64,000 nucleotides of DNA, taken from NCBI GenBank assembly GCA_016708125.1, contig JADJGF010000001.1, positions 3,804,001 to 3,868,000 on the forward strand, read 5' to 3'. A model generated the notes under the pieces. The model made no database searches, was not told the DNA's origin, and saw only the letters and a list, made by a program, of their open reading frames with translations. Numbering within the stretch: the stretch's first letter is position 1; each line of letters begins with the position of its first letter. Of this stretch, positions 10,435-19,383 are shown piece by piece. The DNA comes from Ignavibacteriota bacterium (GTDB lineage Bacteria; Bacteroidota; Ignavibacteria; Ignavibacteriales; Melioribacteraceae). The position numbers and the translations under genes were made by a program.

Positions 10435-11934
10435 CTATTCCGAATACTCACATACAACTCTAAATCCCACATCTTTACTATCCGAATACCACCACAAACT
10501 TTTTGGAATCTGCGGATCAGTTCTTAGCCAAGTTTTCTGATTCGTTTTATCACGAGCTGTAATTCTTAAATCAACTGCATCACTTAAATAAGATCCGCCG
10601 CGAATTACAAATTCTGTTCCATTTGATAGACCTTTTGGATTTTGCACTTCTTTCTGATTCTTATAAATATTATAAATATTTTCCGAATAATAATCTGAGC
10701 AAAATTCTTTTACATTTCCTAACATATTTAAGAGTCCAAAACTATTTGGTTTAACAGAATTTGGTGTATGTGTTTTATTCAAACTATTTTCTTTATAAAT
10801 ACAATATGAATTAATAATATTTGTATCTGCACCAAAAATAGATTTCCAAAATCCTTCGCTTGTATAATCAGATGGATTTCCATCAAAGAAATATTCACCT
10901 TTAGAATTAGCGCGTGCAGAATATTCCCATTCAGCTTCAGTTGGTAATCTATATTTTTTTCCGGTTTTTTTAGATAGCCATTCGCAATATTTTTTTGCAG
11001 CATAATGAGTCATTGTAATTGCGGGACGATCTTCTTTTCCCCAACCTTGTCCCGGATCACCGTAAGGCGGAGTTGGACCGGAAATTACATCTACATTATT
11101 CAATCTAGATTTTATTATTTGATCTTCTGTTCTTCCCTCGGTTCCGGTTTCTTTCATAAATGCATAATATTCATTCCAAGTAATTTCTGCTTTTCCCATC
11201 CAAAATTTACTTAACGAAACTTCAACAGCCGGACTTCCATCTAATTTTTTAGATTCATTATCATCAGCACTCCCAAATAAAAATTTTCCGGATGGAATTG
11301 CAATCATTTCAAAATTAATATTTGTTCCCGGAATTTGTTCAATAAAATTTTCAAATTTATCTACTTTGGCAGCTTCGTTATATATTATTCCGGATTTTGA
11401 ATAATCAACTACAACTTCTTCAACTTTTTCATGATAATGACCGGTTTCGAGATGACAATTTATGCACATTACTTCTTCTTTATTTTGATCAAAATATAAA
11501 TGAGCATCTTGACCTTTTTTAGAAAGCTTTGGAGGAAATAAATTTTTGTGACAATTTAAACATCCTTCTTGATAAACATGGTTCACCGCAAATTCTCGCT
11601 GAGACATTTTCTCCCAATTAAAATCTGACGAATCCTTAAAAACATATCCGTATAAATCTCTTAATCCGGTTGTTGCTTTTGCGTAAAATTTATTAATTCC
11701 GCTTGGAGGCAAATGACAATCGACACAATTTACTGTTACACCGCTTTCATTGTAAACATGAGCCCCAATTTTCCATGATTGTGTTGCTTGCGGATGAACG
11801 TGACAAGATTCGCAAAATTCATTTGTCGATGATTCTTCATAAGCATAGTTCAACAAAAAAAAGATTAACATTCCGAAGAATATTAGCAAAACATATAAGT
11901 TTTTAGATATTACTTTTATTTCTTTTTTATTCAT
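10435..11934 (-). CDS. NapC/NirT-type tetraheme cytochrome fused to an FGE-sulfatase-fold domain
   Basis: A 499-residue two-part protein. Residues 13-31 form a membrane anchor. Four CxxCH haem motifs follow within the first 165 residues (CESCH, CVDCH, CLNCH, CINCH), as in NapC/NrfH quinol-oxidising cytochromes. From about residue 205 there is a formylglycine-generating-enzyme fold (SUMF1/PF03781) with IPSGKFLFGS, KKYRLPTEAEWEYSARA near 325, LLNMLGNVKEFCSDYY and RGGSYLSDAVDLRITARD near 445. The catalytic cysteine pair of true FGE, which lies just after the RGGS motif, is absent, so sulfatase activation is unlikely. Inferred role: a quinol-linked periplasmic electron carrier with a docking or other enzymatic FGE-fold domain, next to a periplasmic dehydrogenase. 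No sulfatase gene is in the window. Confidence 0.88.
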   Translation of the reverse strand: MNKKEIKVISKNLYVLLIFFGMLIFFLLNYAYEESSTNEFCESCHVHPQATQSWKIGAHVYNESGVTVNCVDCHLPPSGINKFYAKATTGLRDLYGYVFKDSSDFNWEKMSQREFAVNHVYQEGCLNCHKNLFPPKLSKKGQDAHLYFDQNKEEVMCINCHLETGHYHEKVEEVVVDYSKSGIIYNEAAKVDKFENFIEQIPGTNINFEMIAIPSGKFLFGSADDNESKKLDGSPAVEVSLSKFWMGKAEITWNEYYAFMKETGTEGRTEDQIIKSRLNNVDVISGPTPPYGDPGQGWGKEDRPAITMTHYAAKKYCEWLSKKTGKKYRLPTEAEWEYSARANSKGEYFFDGNPSDYTSEGFWKSIFGADTNIINSYCIYKENSLNKTHTPNSVKPNSFGLLNMLGNVKEFCSDYYSENIYNIYKNQKEVQNPKGLSNGTEFVIRGGSYLSDAVDLRITARDKTNQKTWLRTDPQIPKSLWWYSDSKDVGFRVVCEYSE

Positions 11935-11951
11935 TATTTTTAATTTAAGTG

Positions 11952-12908
11952 TTAACTAATATCACATTTCCTATAAGCTTCTATTACAGCTAATTCACCT
12001 TCTTTTCCTTTTTTACTATTTCCATGTTCCATTCCTAAAACACCTTTAAAACCTTTATTATGAATATGTGCAAAAACATTTTTATAATTAATTTCACCTG
12101 TTGTTGGTTCATTCCTTCCGGGATTATCACCCATTTGAAAATATGCAATTTCATCCCACGCCGCATCAATGTTAGGAATTAAATTTCCCTCAGTAATTTG
12201 CTGATGATACAAATCATCTAAAATTTTACATGCCGGGCTGTCAACTGCTTTACAAATTAAATACGCTTGTGAAACTTTTTTCAAAAATAATCCGGGATGA
12301 TTAAAAAAGTTTAAAGGTTCAAGAACCATTGTTAATCCATGAGGTTCTAATATTGCGCTTGCTTGTTTTAAAGATTCAACAACATTTGCAGTTTGATAGT
12401 CCATCTCCAAACGTAAATCAACATGACCCGGAACAACTGTCATCCATTTCGCATTTACGCGTTTTGCAACTTCAACGGAATCTTTTATATCCTTTAGAAA
12501 TTCATCTCGTAATTCTTTATTTCCGCTTGCTAAATTTGGCTTATCCCAATAAATATTGTGAGCAACAAAAACACCCATTGTTAAATTTAACTTTTCCATT
12601 TCCTTAGCAATTTTATTTTGCTCATCAATTGTCTTGGATTTCATTCCATTATCTTCAAGTGCAGTAAATCCATGTTCAGCAATGAAATTCAACTGATTTA
12701 TATAATCTTTCCCGGCATTATTTTCGAACATTCCAAAATGCGGTGCAAATTTCATTTTAAATTTTTGATTTTTATCTGAATCATTTTTCTGAATATCAGC
12801 ATTAATTTTACTCACTCCTAAAGTTAAAGCGGCTGCGGAAAGTGAAGCTGTTTTAATAAAGTTTCTTCTTCCTACATTATTTGAATTACGATAATTTTTA
12901 TTTTTCAT
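11952..12908 (-). CDS. Tat-exported TIM-barrel isomerase (hydroxypyruvate isomerase-like)
   Basis: A 318-residue xylose-isomerase-like TIM barrel (AP endonuclease 2 fold). The N-terminus carries GRRNFIKTASLSAAALTLG (residues 13-31), a twin-arginine signal, so it is probably periplasmic, unlike cytosolic Hyi. The barrel contains MVLEPLNFF and GVLGMEHGNSKKG, whose glutamates fit the metal ligands of this family. The ATG at 12908 has GAGGAAATT directly upstream. It is the first gene of the cluster 12908-6325, 17 bp before the cytochrome fusion. In similar loci these proteins isomerise or epimerise keto-sugars made by the neighbouring oxidoreductases, but the specific reaction is not known. A diverged LacI-type site lies 129 bp upstream. 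Confidence 0.85.
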   Translation of the reverse strand: MKNKNYRNSNNVGRRNFIKTASLSAAALTLGVSKINADIQKNDSDKNQKFKMKFAPHFGMFENNAGKDYINQLNFIAEHGFTALEDNGMKSKTIDEQNKIAKEMEKLNLTMGVFVAHNIYWDKPNLASGNKELRDEFLKDIKDSVEVAKRVNAKWMTVVPGHVDLRLEMDYQTANVVESLKQASAILEPHGLTMVLEPLNFFNHPGLFLKKVSQAYLICKAVDSPACKILDDLYHQQITEGNLIPNIDAAWDEIAYFQMGDNPGRNEPTTGEINYKNVFAHIHNKGFKGVLGMEHGNSKKGKEGELAVIEAYRKCDIS

Positions 12909-13036
12909 AATTTCCTCAGTTTAACATTGATTTCAAAAAGTAATTAAGATTGATATGAATTTTGATTTGAAGTAATTGCGAGTTTTAATTTTCATTTTAG
13001 TAATAGAAATTAATCTGAACTAATAGTAATTATAAT

Positions 13037-13048
13037 GAAAACGTTTGT
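13037..13048. promoter_or_regulatory. Diverged LacI-type operator between divergent units
   Basis: GAAAACGTTTGT on the plus strand matches the operator consensus of this window (RCAATCGWTTGY) at 10 of 12 positions. Read on the minus strand it begins ACAAACG, identical to the half-site at 26673, 46676 and 51122. It sits in the 273-bp divergent gap 12909-13181, 129 bp before the minus gene at 12908 and 133 bp before the plus gene at 13182. The preceding minus-strand bases (TTAA) also match the context of the 51122 site. Confidence 0.5.
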
Positions 13049-13181
13049 TTAAGACAAATATTAAAGAATCTAACAAGATTTTTTTTTAATTTAGATTCGT
13101 GATTATTAAAATAGCATTTTATACTTATAAAGTTTTTAAATTTTTCATTGATAATTCAAAAAGTTTTACTCAAATCTCGAA

Positions 13182-14387
13182 ATGAATAAAAACTTATTTA
13201 AAAATATATTGTTAAGTTTTTCCACTTTATTTATCCTAATTTTTCTTTCAGAAATTCTATTACGTTTTTTTTACAAACCATTAAATTCCGGCTGGGGTTG
13301 GGATGATTCGCCAAGAAGAAATCTCTCAAATTTCAAAAATGATTTTCCTAATCAATTAGGTTTGCGCGGACAAAATATAAATTATACCAATGAAGATTTT
13401 GTAATTCTGATTCTTGGTGATAGTCAAGTTGAAGCTGCCACATCTTCGCCAAATAAAATGCCGGAGATTTTACTTGAGAATTATCTTAGTGAAATTTCAA
13501 AGAAATCAGTAAAAGTATTTTCACTTGCCGCAGCCGGCTGGGGACAAGATCAGCAACTTCTTACACTTGAAAAATATTTTGAAAATTTTCGTGCGGATCT
13601 TGTTTTAATTTGGTCAACTCCTAAAAATGATTTTTGGGAAAATACTTTCCCGGATAGAAATGTTGGCAAAATTGCCGGACATCTAAAACCAACTTTTAAA
13701 TTAGTAAACAATAATTTGGATGGACCATTTTTTACATCAAATAGTTATTATAAAAATAGTGTGTTTTTACAGTTGGTCTATTCTGCAATTCAAAATTATA
13801 AAAACCAAACAATAGAACAATTAGTTTTAGATAATTGGAATTACGATTTACCGGAATCTCATAATTTATCAGAAATAAAAAAAATAAAATCATTTGAAGT
13901 TGATTTAAATGAATATTCGCAAAATATTTTGCAATACAAAGATTCTTCTCAAATTACAATTCTTACACATGAAAATTTTATTGAAGGACGAAGTCATTTT
14001 ACACCTTACTTAATTCCAAAATCTAAGCGTGATATTTATTCAATTGATATAACAAAAAAACTTATTGAAAAAATTGATCAACTTTCTAATAAAAACCATG
14101 CTAAGCTACTTGTCATTTATCCTATTAGAGATGATTTTGATATTGTTAGTAAAAAATGTGTGAAGTTTGTAAAAAGTTATTATTTCCCGGAAAATTATTT
14201 TGAAGTTAATTTAAATTTTGCAGAAGTTTTAAAACAAAAAGTTCATTCAGAAAATTTATTTATGTTCAAAATAAATGGCGGAGATGAAATTTGTATTGAT
14301 TTCAAAGATAGACATCTAAATGATTTGGGTAATGATCAAGTGATGAAAAATGTTGGTGAATACATTTCAAATAAATTTTTTAAATGA
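13182..14387 (+). CDS. Membrane-anchored SGNH/GDSL-hydrolase-like protein
   Basis: A 401-residue protein with an N-terminal membrane anchor at about 7-29 and the remainder outside. SGNH blocks can be traced. Block I is LGDSQVEA near residue 79 (Ser nucleophile in GDS). Block II glycine lies in AAAGWGQDQQ. Block III is NDFWEN (Asn). Block V is DRHLNDLG near the C-terminus (Asp-x-His). This set fits a carbohydrate esterase or O-acetyl-handling enzyme of the SGNH superfamily. It is the first gene of the only plus-strand block, 42 bp before an acyl-CoA ligase, which may suggest acyl-group chemistry, but substrate and direction are unknown. Confidence 0.72.
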   Translation: MNKNLFKNILLSFSTLFILIFLSEILLRFFYKPLNSGWGWDDSPRRNLSNFKNDFPNQLGLRGQNINYTNEDFVILILGDSQVEAATSSPNKMPEILLENYLSEISKKSVKVFSLAAAGWGQDQQLLTLEKYFENFRADLVLIWSTPKNDFWENTFPDRNVGKIAGHLKPTFKLVNNNLDGPFFTSNSYYKNSVFLQLVYSAIQNYKNQTIEQLVLDNWNYDLPESHNLSEIKKIKSFEVDLNEYSQNILQYKDSSQITILTHENFIEGRSHFTPYLIPKSKRDIYSIDITKKLIEKIDQLSNKNHAKLLVIYPIRDDFDIVSKKCVKFVKSYYFPENYFEVNLNFAEVLKQKVHSENLFMFKINGGDEICIDFKDRHLNDLGNDQVMKNVGEYISNKFFK

Positions 14388-14429
14388 AATAAAATATTAT
14401 AAAAAAAAATTAATCCTTATGGAGTTTTT

Positions 14430-16337
14430 ATGAAACTAACATTACCAATGATGTTTGAAGAAAGTGTTAAAAAATATCCTAAAAATATTTTAATGTTAGA
14501 AAAAGTTGATGGAAAATATGTTGGAACAACTTACAAAGAAATGCAAAAATTAATTCATAATTTTAGTGCCGGTTTGCTGAAGTTAGGATTAAATAAGGGG
14601 CAAAGAGTTGCACTAATTTGCGAAGGAAGAAATGATTGGGTAATGAGTGAAATGGGAATTGTTTTTATCGGCGGAATAAACGTTCCAATTTCCGTTAAGA
14701 TTGATGAGCTAAATGATTTAAAATTTCGTTTGGCCCATTCCGGATGTAAGTTTGCAATTGTTTCAAAAAATCAGCTTGATAAAATTAGAAGAATTGAAAT
14801 TGACTTACCTGAATTAGAAAAAATAATTGTGCTTGATGAAACAAATTCAAAAAATTCTAATGAAATAACAAGAAATGAAGTTCTAAAATTAGGTGAAGAT
14901 TTTTTAAAAAGTAATTCGGAAAATTTTAAAAAGATTTGGCAAAATATTAGTGGTGACGATTATGCAAATATTTGTTATACATCCGGTACAACAGCAGATC
15001 CAAAAGGAATTATTTTAACGCACAGAAATTATACTTCAAATGTTGAACAAGCGACAGCTATTTTTCCGATTCCGGAATATTATTCTTCACTATTAATTTT
15101 ACCGTGGGATCACTCATTTGCACACACTGCTGGAATTTATTTATTGATGAAAAACGGCGCAAGTATGTCATCTGTTCAAGTTGGGAACACTCCTTTAGAA
15201 ACTCTCAAAAATATTCCGGTAAATATTAAAGAAGCTAAGCCGGTATTTATTCTAAGCGTTCCGGCTCTTGCTAAGAATTTCAAAAAAAATATCGAAGCCG
15301 GTATAAAATCAAAAGGTACAAAAATTGAAGCGCTATTTAATAAGGCATTAAAATTAGGTTATGAATTAAACGGTGATGGATTTAGAAAAGCGAAAGGTCT
15401 GTTAAAACTCAAATTACCTATTTACAAATTTTATGATAAAATTATATTCAGTAAAATACGACAAAATTTTGGCGGTAAATTGGAATTCTTCATTGGCGGC
15501 GGCGCTTTGTTGGATATTGAATTACAACGATTTTTTTATGCAATAGGAATGCCAATGTTTCAAGGTTATGGATTAAGCGAAGCTGCACCAATTATTTCTG
15601 CAAACGTTCCAAATCTTCATAAAATGGGTTCATCGGGACAAATTGTAAAAGGACTCCAAGTTAAAATTGTTGATGAAGATGGTGTTGAACTTCCGCAAGG
15701 AGAAAAAGGTGAAATTATTTGCAAAGGTGAAAATGTTATGGCTGGATATTGGAAGAATGATCGGGCAACTGCTGAAACAATTAAAAATAGCTGGCTTTAT
15801 ACGGGTGATATGGGTTATTTAGACTCAGACGGATTTCTATATGTTTTGGGAAGATTTAAAAGTTTGTTGATTGCAAGTGATGGTGAAAAATTTAGCCCTG
15901 AAGGAATTGAAGAAGCATTGGTTGATCAATCCCCTTTTATTGAACAAGTGATGCTTTATAATAATCAATCACCTTACACAGTTGCATTATTGTATCCAAA
16001 TAAAACTGCACTCTTGGAAGAAATAAAAAAGAATGGTTTATCAATTAATTCAGAAGAAGCAAAAAAAGAAATTGTAAAAATTCTTCAAAGTGAAATTGAT
16101 AAATATAAAAAAGGAGGAATTTATGAAGGAATGTTTCCCGAAAGATGGCTTCCGGCTGCTATTGGAATTTTAGGAGAAGGATTTACTGAACAAAATAAAT
16201 TCTTGAATAGTACACTCAAAATGGTTAGAGGAAAAATAACAGAATTTTACGGAAATAGAATTGAATATTTGTTTTCTTCCGCAGGTAAGAATATGGATAA
16301 TCAGCAGAATAATCATATTTTATCTCATTGGTCATAA
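14430..16337 (+). CDS. Long-chain fatty acid-CoA ligase (AMP-forming)
   Basis: Activates a fatty acid to acyl-CoA through an acyl-adenylate, in the cytoplasm or at the inner membrane. The length of 635 residues fits the FAA1/FadD15-like subgroup. The P-loop YTSGTTADPKG is near residue 183, then QGYGLSEAAP near 375 and the hinge region TGDMGYLDSDGFLYVLGR near 455. The lysine-bearing SDGEKFSPEGIEEAL stretch follows near 485. A GGAG lies 5 bases before the ATG at 14430. It follows the SGNH gene by 42 bp and precedes the propeller-toroid gene by 36 bp, so the three are probably one operon. The chain-length preference cannot be read from the sequence. Confidence 0.92.
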   Translation: MKLTLPMMFEESVKKYPKNILMLEKVDGKYVGTTYKEMQKLIHNFSAGLLKLGLNKGQRVALICEGRNDWVMSEMGIVFIGGINVPISVKIDELNDLKFRLAHSGCKFAIVSKNQLDKIRRIEIDLPELEKIIVLDETNSKNSNEITRNEVLKLGEDFLKSNSENFKKIWQNISGDDYANICYTSGTTADPKGIILTHRNYTSNVEQATAIFPIPEYYSSLLILPWDHSFAHTAGIYLLMKNGASMSSVQVGNTPLETLKNIPVNIKEAKPVFILSVPALAKNFKKNIEAGIKSKGTKIEALFNKALKLGYELNGDGFRKAKGLLKLKLPIYKFYDKIIFSKIRQNFGGKLEFFIGGGALLDIELQRFFYAIGMPMFQGYGLSEAAPIISANVPNLHKMGSSGQIVKGLQVKIVDEDGVELPQGEKGEIICKGENVMAGYWKNDRATAETIKNSWLYTGDMGYLDSDGFLYVLGRFKSLLIASDGEKFSPEGIEEALVDQSPFIEQVMLYNNQSPYTVALLYPNKTALLEEIKKNGLSINSEEAKKEIVKILQSEIDKYKKGGIYEGMFPERWLPAAIGILGEGFTEQNKFLNSTLKMVRGKITEFYGNRIEYLFSSAGKNMDNQQNNHILSHWS

Positions 16338-16373
16338 CTTTTAATATTTGGGAAATAAACGAGGGATTTTAAA

Positions 16374-18674
16374 ATGAATATAAAATCAGCAAATATAAAA
16401 TATTTAATTCCATTACTTTTTATTGCAAATATTTTCTTCGCTCAAAAAATTTATAAGAATGAAAATCAACAATGGAAACCGGTTGAAGACAAAGTTTATT
16501 TGCAAGAAGTCTCAACAAAAATATTCACAGAAAATGAAATTACATCAATTGCAGCTTTTGAAGATAAATTTTATCTAGTGATGAATTCCGAAATCTATTT
16601 CTTAAATGAAGAAAATATTGAAAAAATTTCTTCATCACCAGTAAAAGTAAATAGAATTATCTCTATTGATAATTCACTTTGGGCACTTACAAAAAATGGA
16701 CTTTTCCGATACTCAAAAAATTGGGAATTGATTGATAAAAATTTATTTGTTGATTTATGTATTCACAATAAAGAATTATATGCCGCTACTCAAAATGATG
16801 TTTATAAATTTATAAATAATAAACTGACAAATATAAAACCGGAAGGCGGATATTATTCAAGTAATATGACAATGTTAATGGAAGACGGAACGCAACTTCA
16901 TGCTGATCCGGTGGAAATTGGTCCTGTTCAAAAAATTATTTCTTATAGCGGAACGTTATATATTCTGAGATATGGAGAGCTTGCGTTGTTTGATGGAAAA
17001 ATTGTTAATCAAGATTTTATTGATTGGGGTAAACTGCCATCTAAGAATACAAATGATTTTTTAGCTTTTGGAAACCGAATTTATATTAGCACAGATAGAG
17101 GTTTGGGTGTTTTACGTGGTGCTGCTTTAACAGTATTGGATGGAAAAGATGGTTTGTCATATGAAAATACAACGTGTTTAGAAAAAGGATTTGAAGATGA
17201 TCTTTGGATTGGAACAAAAAAAGGTGCAGTGAGAATGTTAAAAAATGATTGGCAATTTTTTGGCGCCGATCATTGGCTTCCCGGAAATATTGTAAATGAT
17301 ATTGCTGTCTATAAAAGCAAGGTAATGATTGCTACAGATAAAGGAATTGGAATTATAAATTATGAACCATTTACGTTACAAAAGAAAGTTGCACTTTATG
17401 AAAACCATTTGGAAAATTGGGGGCACAAAAGATTGGGTTTTATTCATATGTTATATAAACAAGGTAATGATTGGATAAGAGAAATTAGCGATAACGATGG
17501 CGGGCATACTGCTCCGTATCTTGCGGCAATGTGCTATAAATATTTAGTTACCGGTGATGAATCTGCTAAGCAAGAAGCAATTAATTCTTTTTATGCAATG
17601 ATTTGGCTTGAAAAAATAACTCCAATCGATGGATTTATTGCACGTGCAATTTGGTCCGCAACCGGAGATGATGATGAAATGAGCACACAAGGCTCCGGAG
17701 GTTTACCGGCAAAATGGTATCCCACAAAAGATGGCAAATGGTATTGGAAAGGTGATACTTCAAGTGATGAAATTATGGCTCATTTTTATTCTGTTTCACT
17801 TTTTCATGATTTAATTGCAGAAGGAAAAGATAAAGAATTGGCAAAAGAACATATAGAAAAAATTGCTTCATATATTTCAGAAAATGGCTGGGTGTTGAAA
17901 GATATGGATGGAAAACCAACACGTTGGGGTCGTTGGGATGCAAAATATCTTCTCAATCCTTACGGCTGGGTTGATAAAGGTTTAAACGGACTTGAAGCTC
18001 AAGCAATTGCAAAATCTGCATTGGCAATTTCTAAAAATCCGAAATTCAATAAAGCATTTCAGCAGTTAGTTGATTGGGGATATTTAAATCATATAGTTCG
18101 TCAAAAAAATACTTTCCCTCCGGAAAATATTGCACCTTGGGATGATAATTTAGCTTTTTGGTCATATTTTACACTGCTCCGTTATGTTGATGATCCGAAT
18201 TTGAGATCAATTTATTTGAGAAGTTTGGAAAGAACTTGGGAAGTAAAAAGATTAGAACATTTATCTTGGTTCAATTTTGCTTACGGAGTAATGACCGGAA
18301 ATGATTGTGAAGCTTATCAAGCCGTAAATTATTTGCGAGAATGGACTTTGGATTGTGTTGAACATAATTTTACAAATTCTCATAGAGATGATTTATTTAT
18401 TGAACCCGGATATGTTTCTTACGAAGGTGGAACAAAAATAATTTCTCCTCGCGAATCTTCCGGAAACAGAAATTCTTTTAATTTAGATGGTAGAGCAAAT
18501 GGGAATAGAGTTATGGATCCGACTGATTTTATTCATGATTATTGGATGGGCAGATATTTTGGATTAATTACAGAACCAAAATCTAATGATAAAAATTTAA
18601 CTACTTATAAGAATGAGTCAATAAATATTAAAGGTGCAAATCCTTATTCTGGAGATAAAAGACCGGAATTATAA
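16374..18674 (+). CDS. Secreted protein with N-terminal beta-propeller and C-terminal alpha/alpha-toroid domain
   Basis: A 766-residue protein that I do not recognise as a named family. Residues 1-24 are a signal peptide ending in FFAQ. Residues of about 40-330 show repeats like those of ligand-binding propellers of hybrid sensors (DDLWIGTKKGAVRM, NDIAVYKSKVMIATDKGIGIIN). From about 345 the protein is helical and rich in Trp, His and Asp (SDNDGGHTAPYLAAM, WSATGDDDEMSTQ, APWDDNLAFWSYFTLLRYVDD). This looks like an (alpha/alpha)n toroid as in glycoside hydrolases and polysaccharide lyases. No transmembrane, kinase or DNA-binding part is present, so it is not a sensor. The gene ends 7 bp from the convergent PHP gene. 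Confidence 0.6.
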   Translation: MNIKSANIKYLIPLLFIANIFFAQKIYKNENQQWKPVEDKVYLQEVSTKIFTENEITSIAAFEDKFYLVMNSEIYFLNEENIEKISSSPVKVNRIISIDNSLWALTKNGLFRYSKNWELIDKNLFVDLCIHNKELYAATQNDVYKFINNKLTNIKPEGGYYSSNMTMLMEDGTQLHADPVEIGPVQKIISYSGTLYILRYGELALFDGKIVNQDFIDWGKLPSKNTNDFLAFGNRIYISTDRGLGVLRGAALTVLDGKDGLSYENTTCLEKGFEDDLWIGTKKGAVRMLKNDWQFFGADHWLPGNIVNDIAVYKSKVMIATDKGIGIINYEPFTLQKKVALYENHLENWGHKRLGFIHMLYKQGNDWIREISDNDGGHTAPYLAAMCYKYLVTGDESAKQEAINSFYAMIWLEKITPIDGFIARAIWSATGDDDEMSTQGSGGLPAKWYPTKDGKWYWKGDTSSDEIMAHFYSVSLFHDLIAEGKDKELAKEHIEKIASYISENGWVLKDMDGKPTRWGRWDAKYLLNPYGWVDKGLNGLEAQAIAKSALAISKNPKFNKAFQQLVDWGYLNHIVRQKNTFPPENIAPWDDNLAFWSYFTLLRYVDDPNLRSIYLRSLERTWEVKRLEHLSWFNFAYGVMTGNDCEAYQAVNYLREWTLDCVEHNFTNSHRDDLFIEPGYVSYEGGTKIISPRESSGNRNSFNLDGRANGNRVMDPTDFIHDYWMGRYFGLITEPKSNDKNLTTYKNESINIKGANPYSGDKRPEL

Positions 18675-18681
18675 TTTGATT

Positions 18682-19362
18682 TTAGAAAATATTATTTATA
18701 AATCCATTTTCTTTTAAGTATTGAAATGTAATTTTTCGGACAGTTTTCAACTCGTAAAGAGTATGAGAATCACTATTTACATAAATTCTATCTGCATTTT
18801 TTAACATTTGTTTAAGCTTATTTAAATTTGTTCTATTTGTTGAAAGATTGGCTCCGTTAACTTCAAGAGCAATTTCATATTTGTTGCAAAGTTCTGTAAC
18901 AGCAATTATATCAACATTATCTCCATGATAAACAGAACACGGATGACCAAGAAATTTTATTCTTTTATGAAATCTCTCAATTGCGTTTAAATAACCTTGA
19001 GTAATTGTGTTTGAATCTTCTTGATATGGCGGGTTTTGATGAGTTGATAAAATCATAATATCAGATTCTTCACCTTGAATGTCCATGCAGACATCACCAT
19101 TGCTGTTTAGAATATCTGCTTCAATTCCGAATTGAACTTCAACATTATTGAAAACATTTTTCCAACGTTTTACAATTCCACGATATGATTTTCTTCCGAA
19201 ATTTCTTGCATCAAGATAAGCTTGATTGTGGTCTGTTATTGCAATTTTGTTTAAGCCAATTTCACCGGCAAATTTTACAATTTCGTCAATAGTATTTAAA
19301 CCATCGGAAAAATTTATTGAATGAATGTGATAATCTTCATTACCGGGATTTATTATTTCCAT
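18682..19362 (-). CDS. PHP-domain metallophosphoesterase-like protein
   Basis: A 226-residue cytoplasmic protein of the PHP family (polymerase and histidinol phosphatase). Metal-binding motifs are visible: DYHIHSINFSDG at 11-22, ITDHNQAYLDA near 42, the LEVNGANLSTNR glutamate near 160 and NSDSHTLYEL near 195. The short length fits small-molecule phosphatases such as histidinol-phosphatase-like or nucleotidase types. It is the second gene after the DapA-family aldolase, with a 21-bp gap, so it probably shares the operator at 20361. A role in dephosphorylating a sugar-derived intermediate is inference. Confidence 0.82.
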   Translation of the reverse strand: MEIINPGNEDYHIHSINFSDGLNTIDEIVKFAGEIGLNKIAITDHNQAYLDARNFGRKSYRGIVKRWKNVFNNVEVQFGIEADILNSNGDVCMDIQGEESDIMILSTHQNPPYQEDSNTITQGYLNAIERFHKRIKFLGHPCSVYHGDNVDIIAVTELCNKYEIALEVNGANLSTNRTNLNKLKQMLKNADRIYVNSDSHTLYELKTVRKITFQYLKENGFINNIF

Positions 19363-19383
19363 CTATTCCCTTTTCCAAAAACA

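Noticed and set aside
10435..11934. Sulfatase-activating enzyme (true FGE)
   Set aside because: The cysteine pair after the RGGS motif is missing and no sulfatase gene is in the window.
16374..18674. Hybrid two-component sensor, suggested by the propeller repeats
   Set aside because: No transmembrane segment, kinase, receiver or DNA-binding domain; the C-terminal half is a soluble toroid.
18675..18681. Shared terminator between the convergent genes
   Set aside because: The 7-bp gap and its flanks show no stem-loop with a T-tract.
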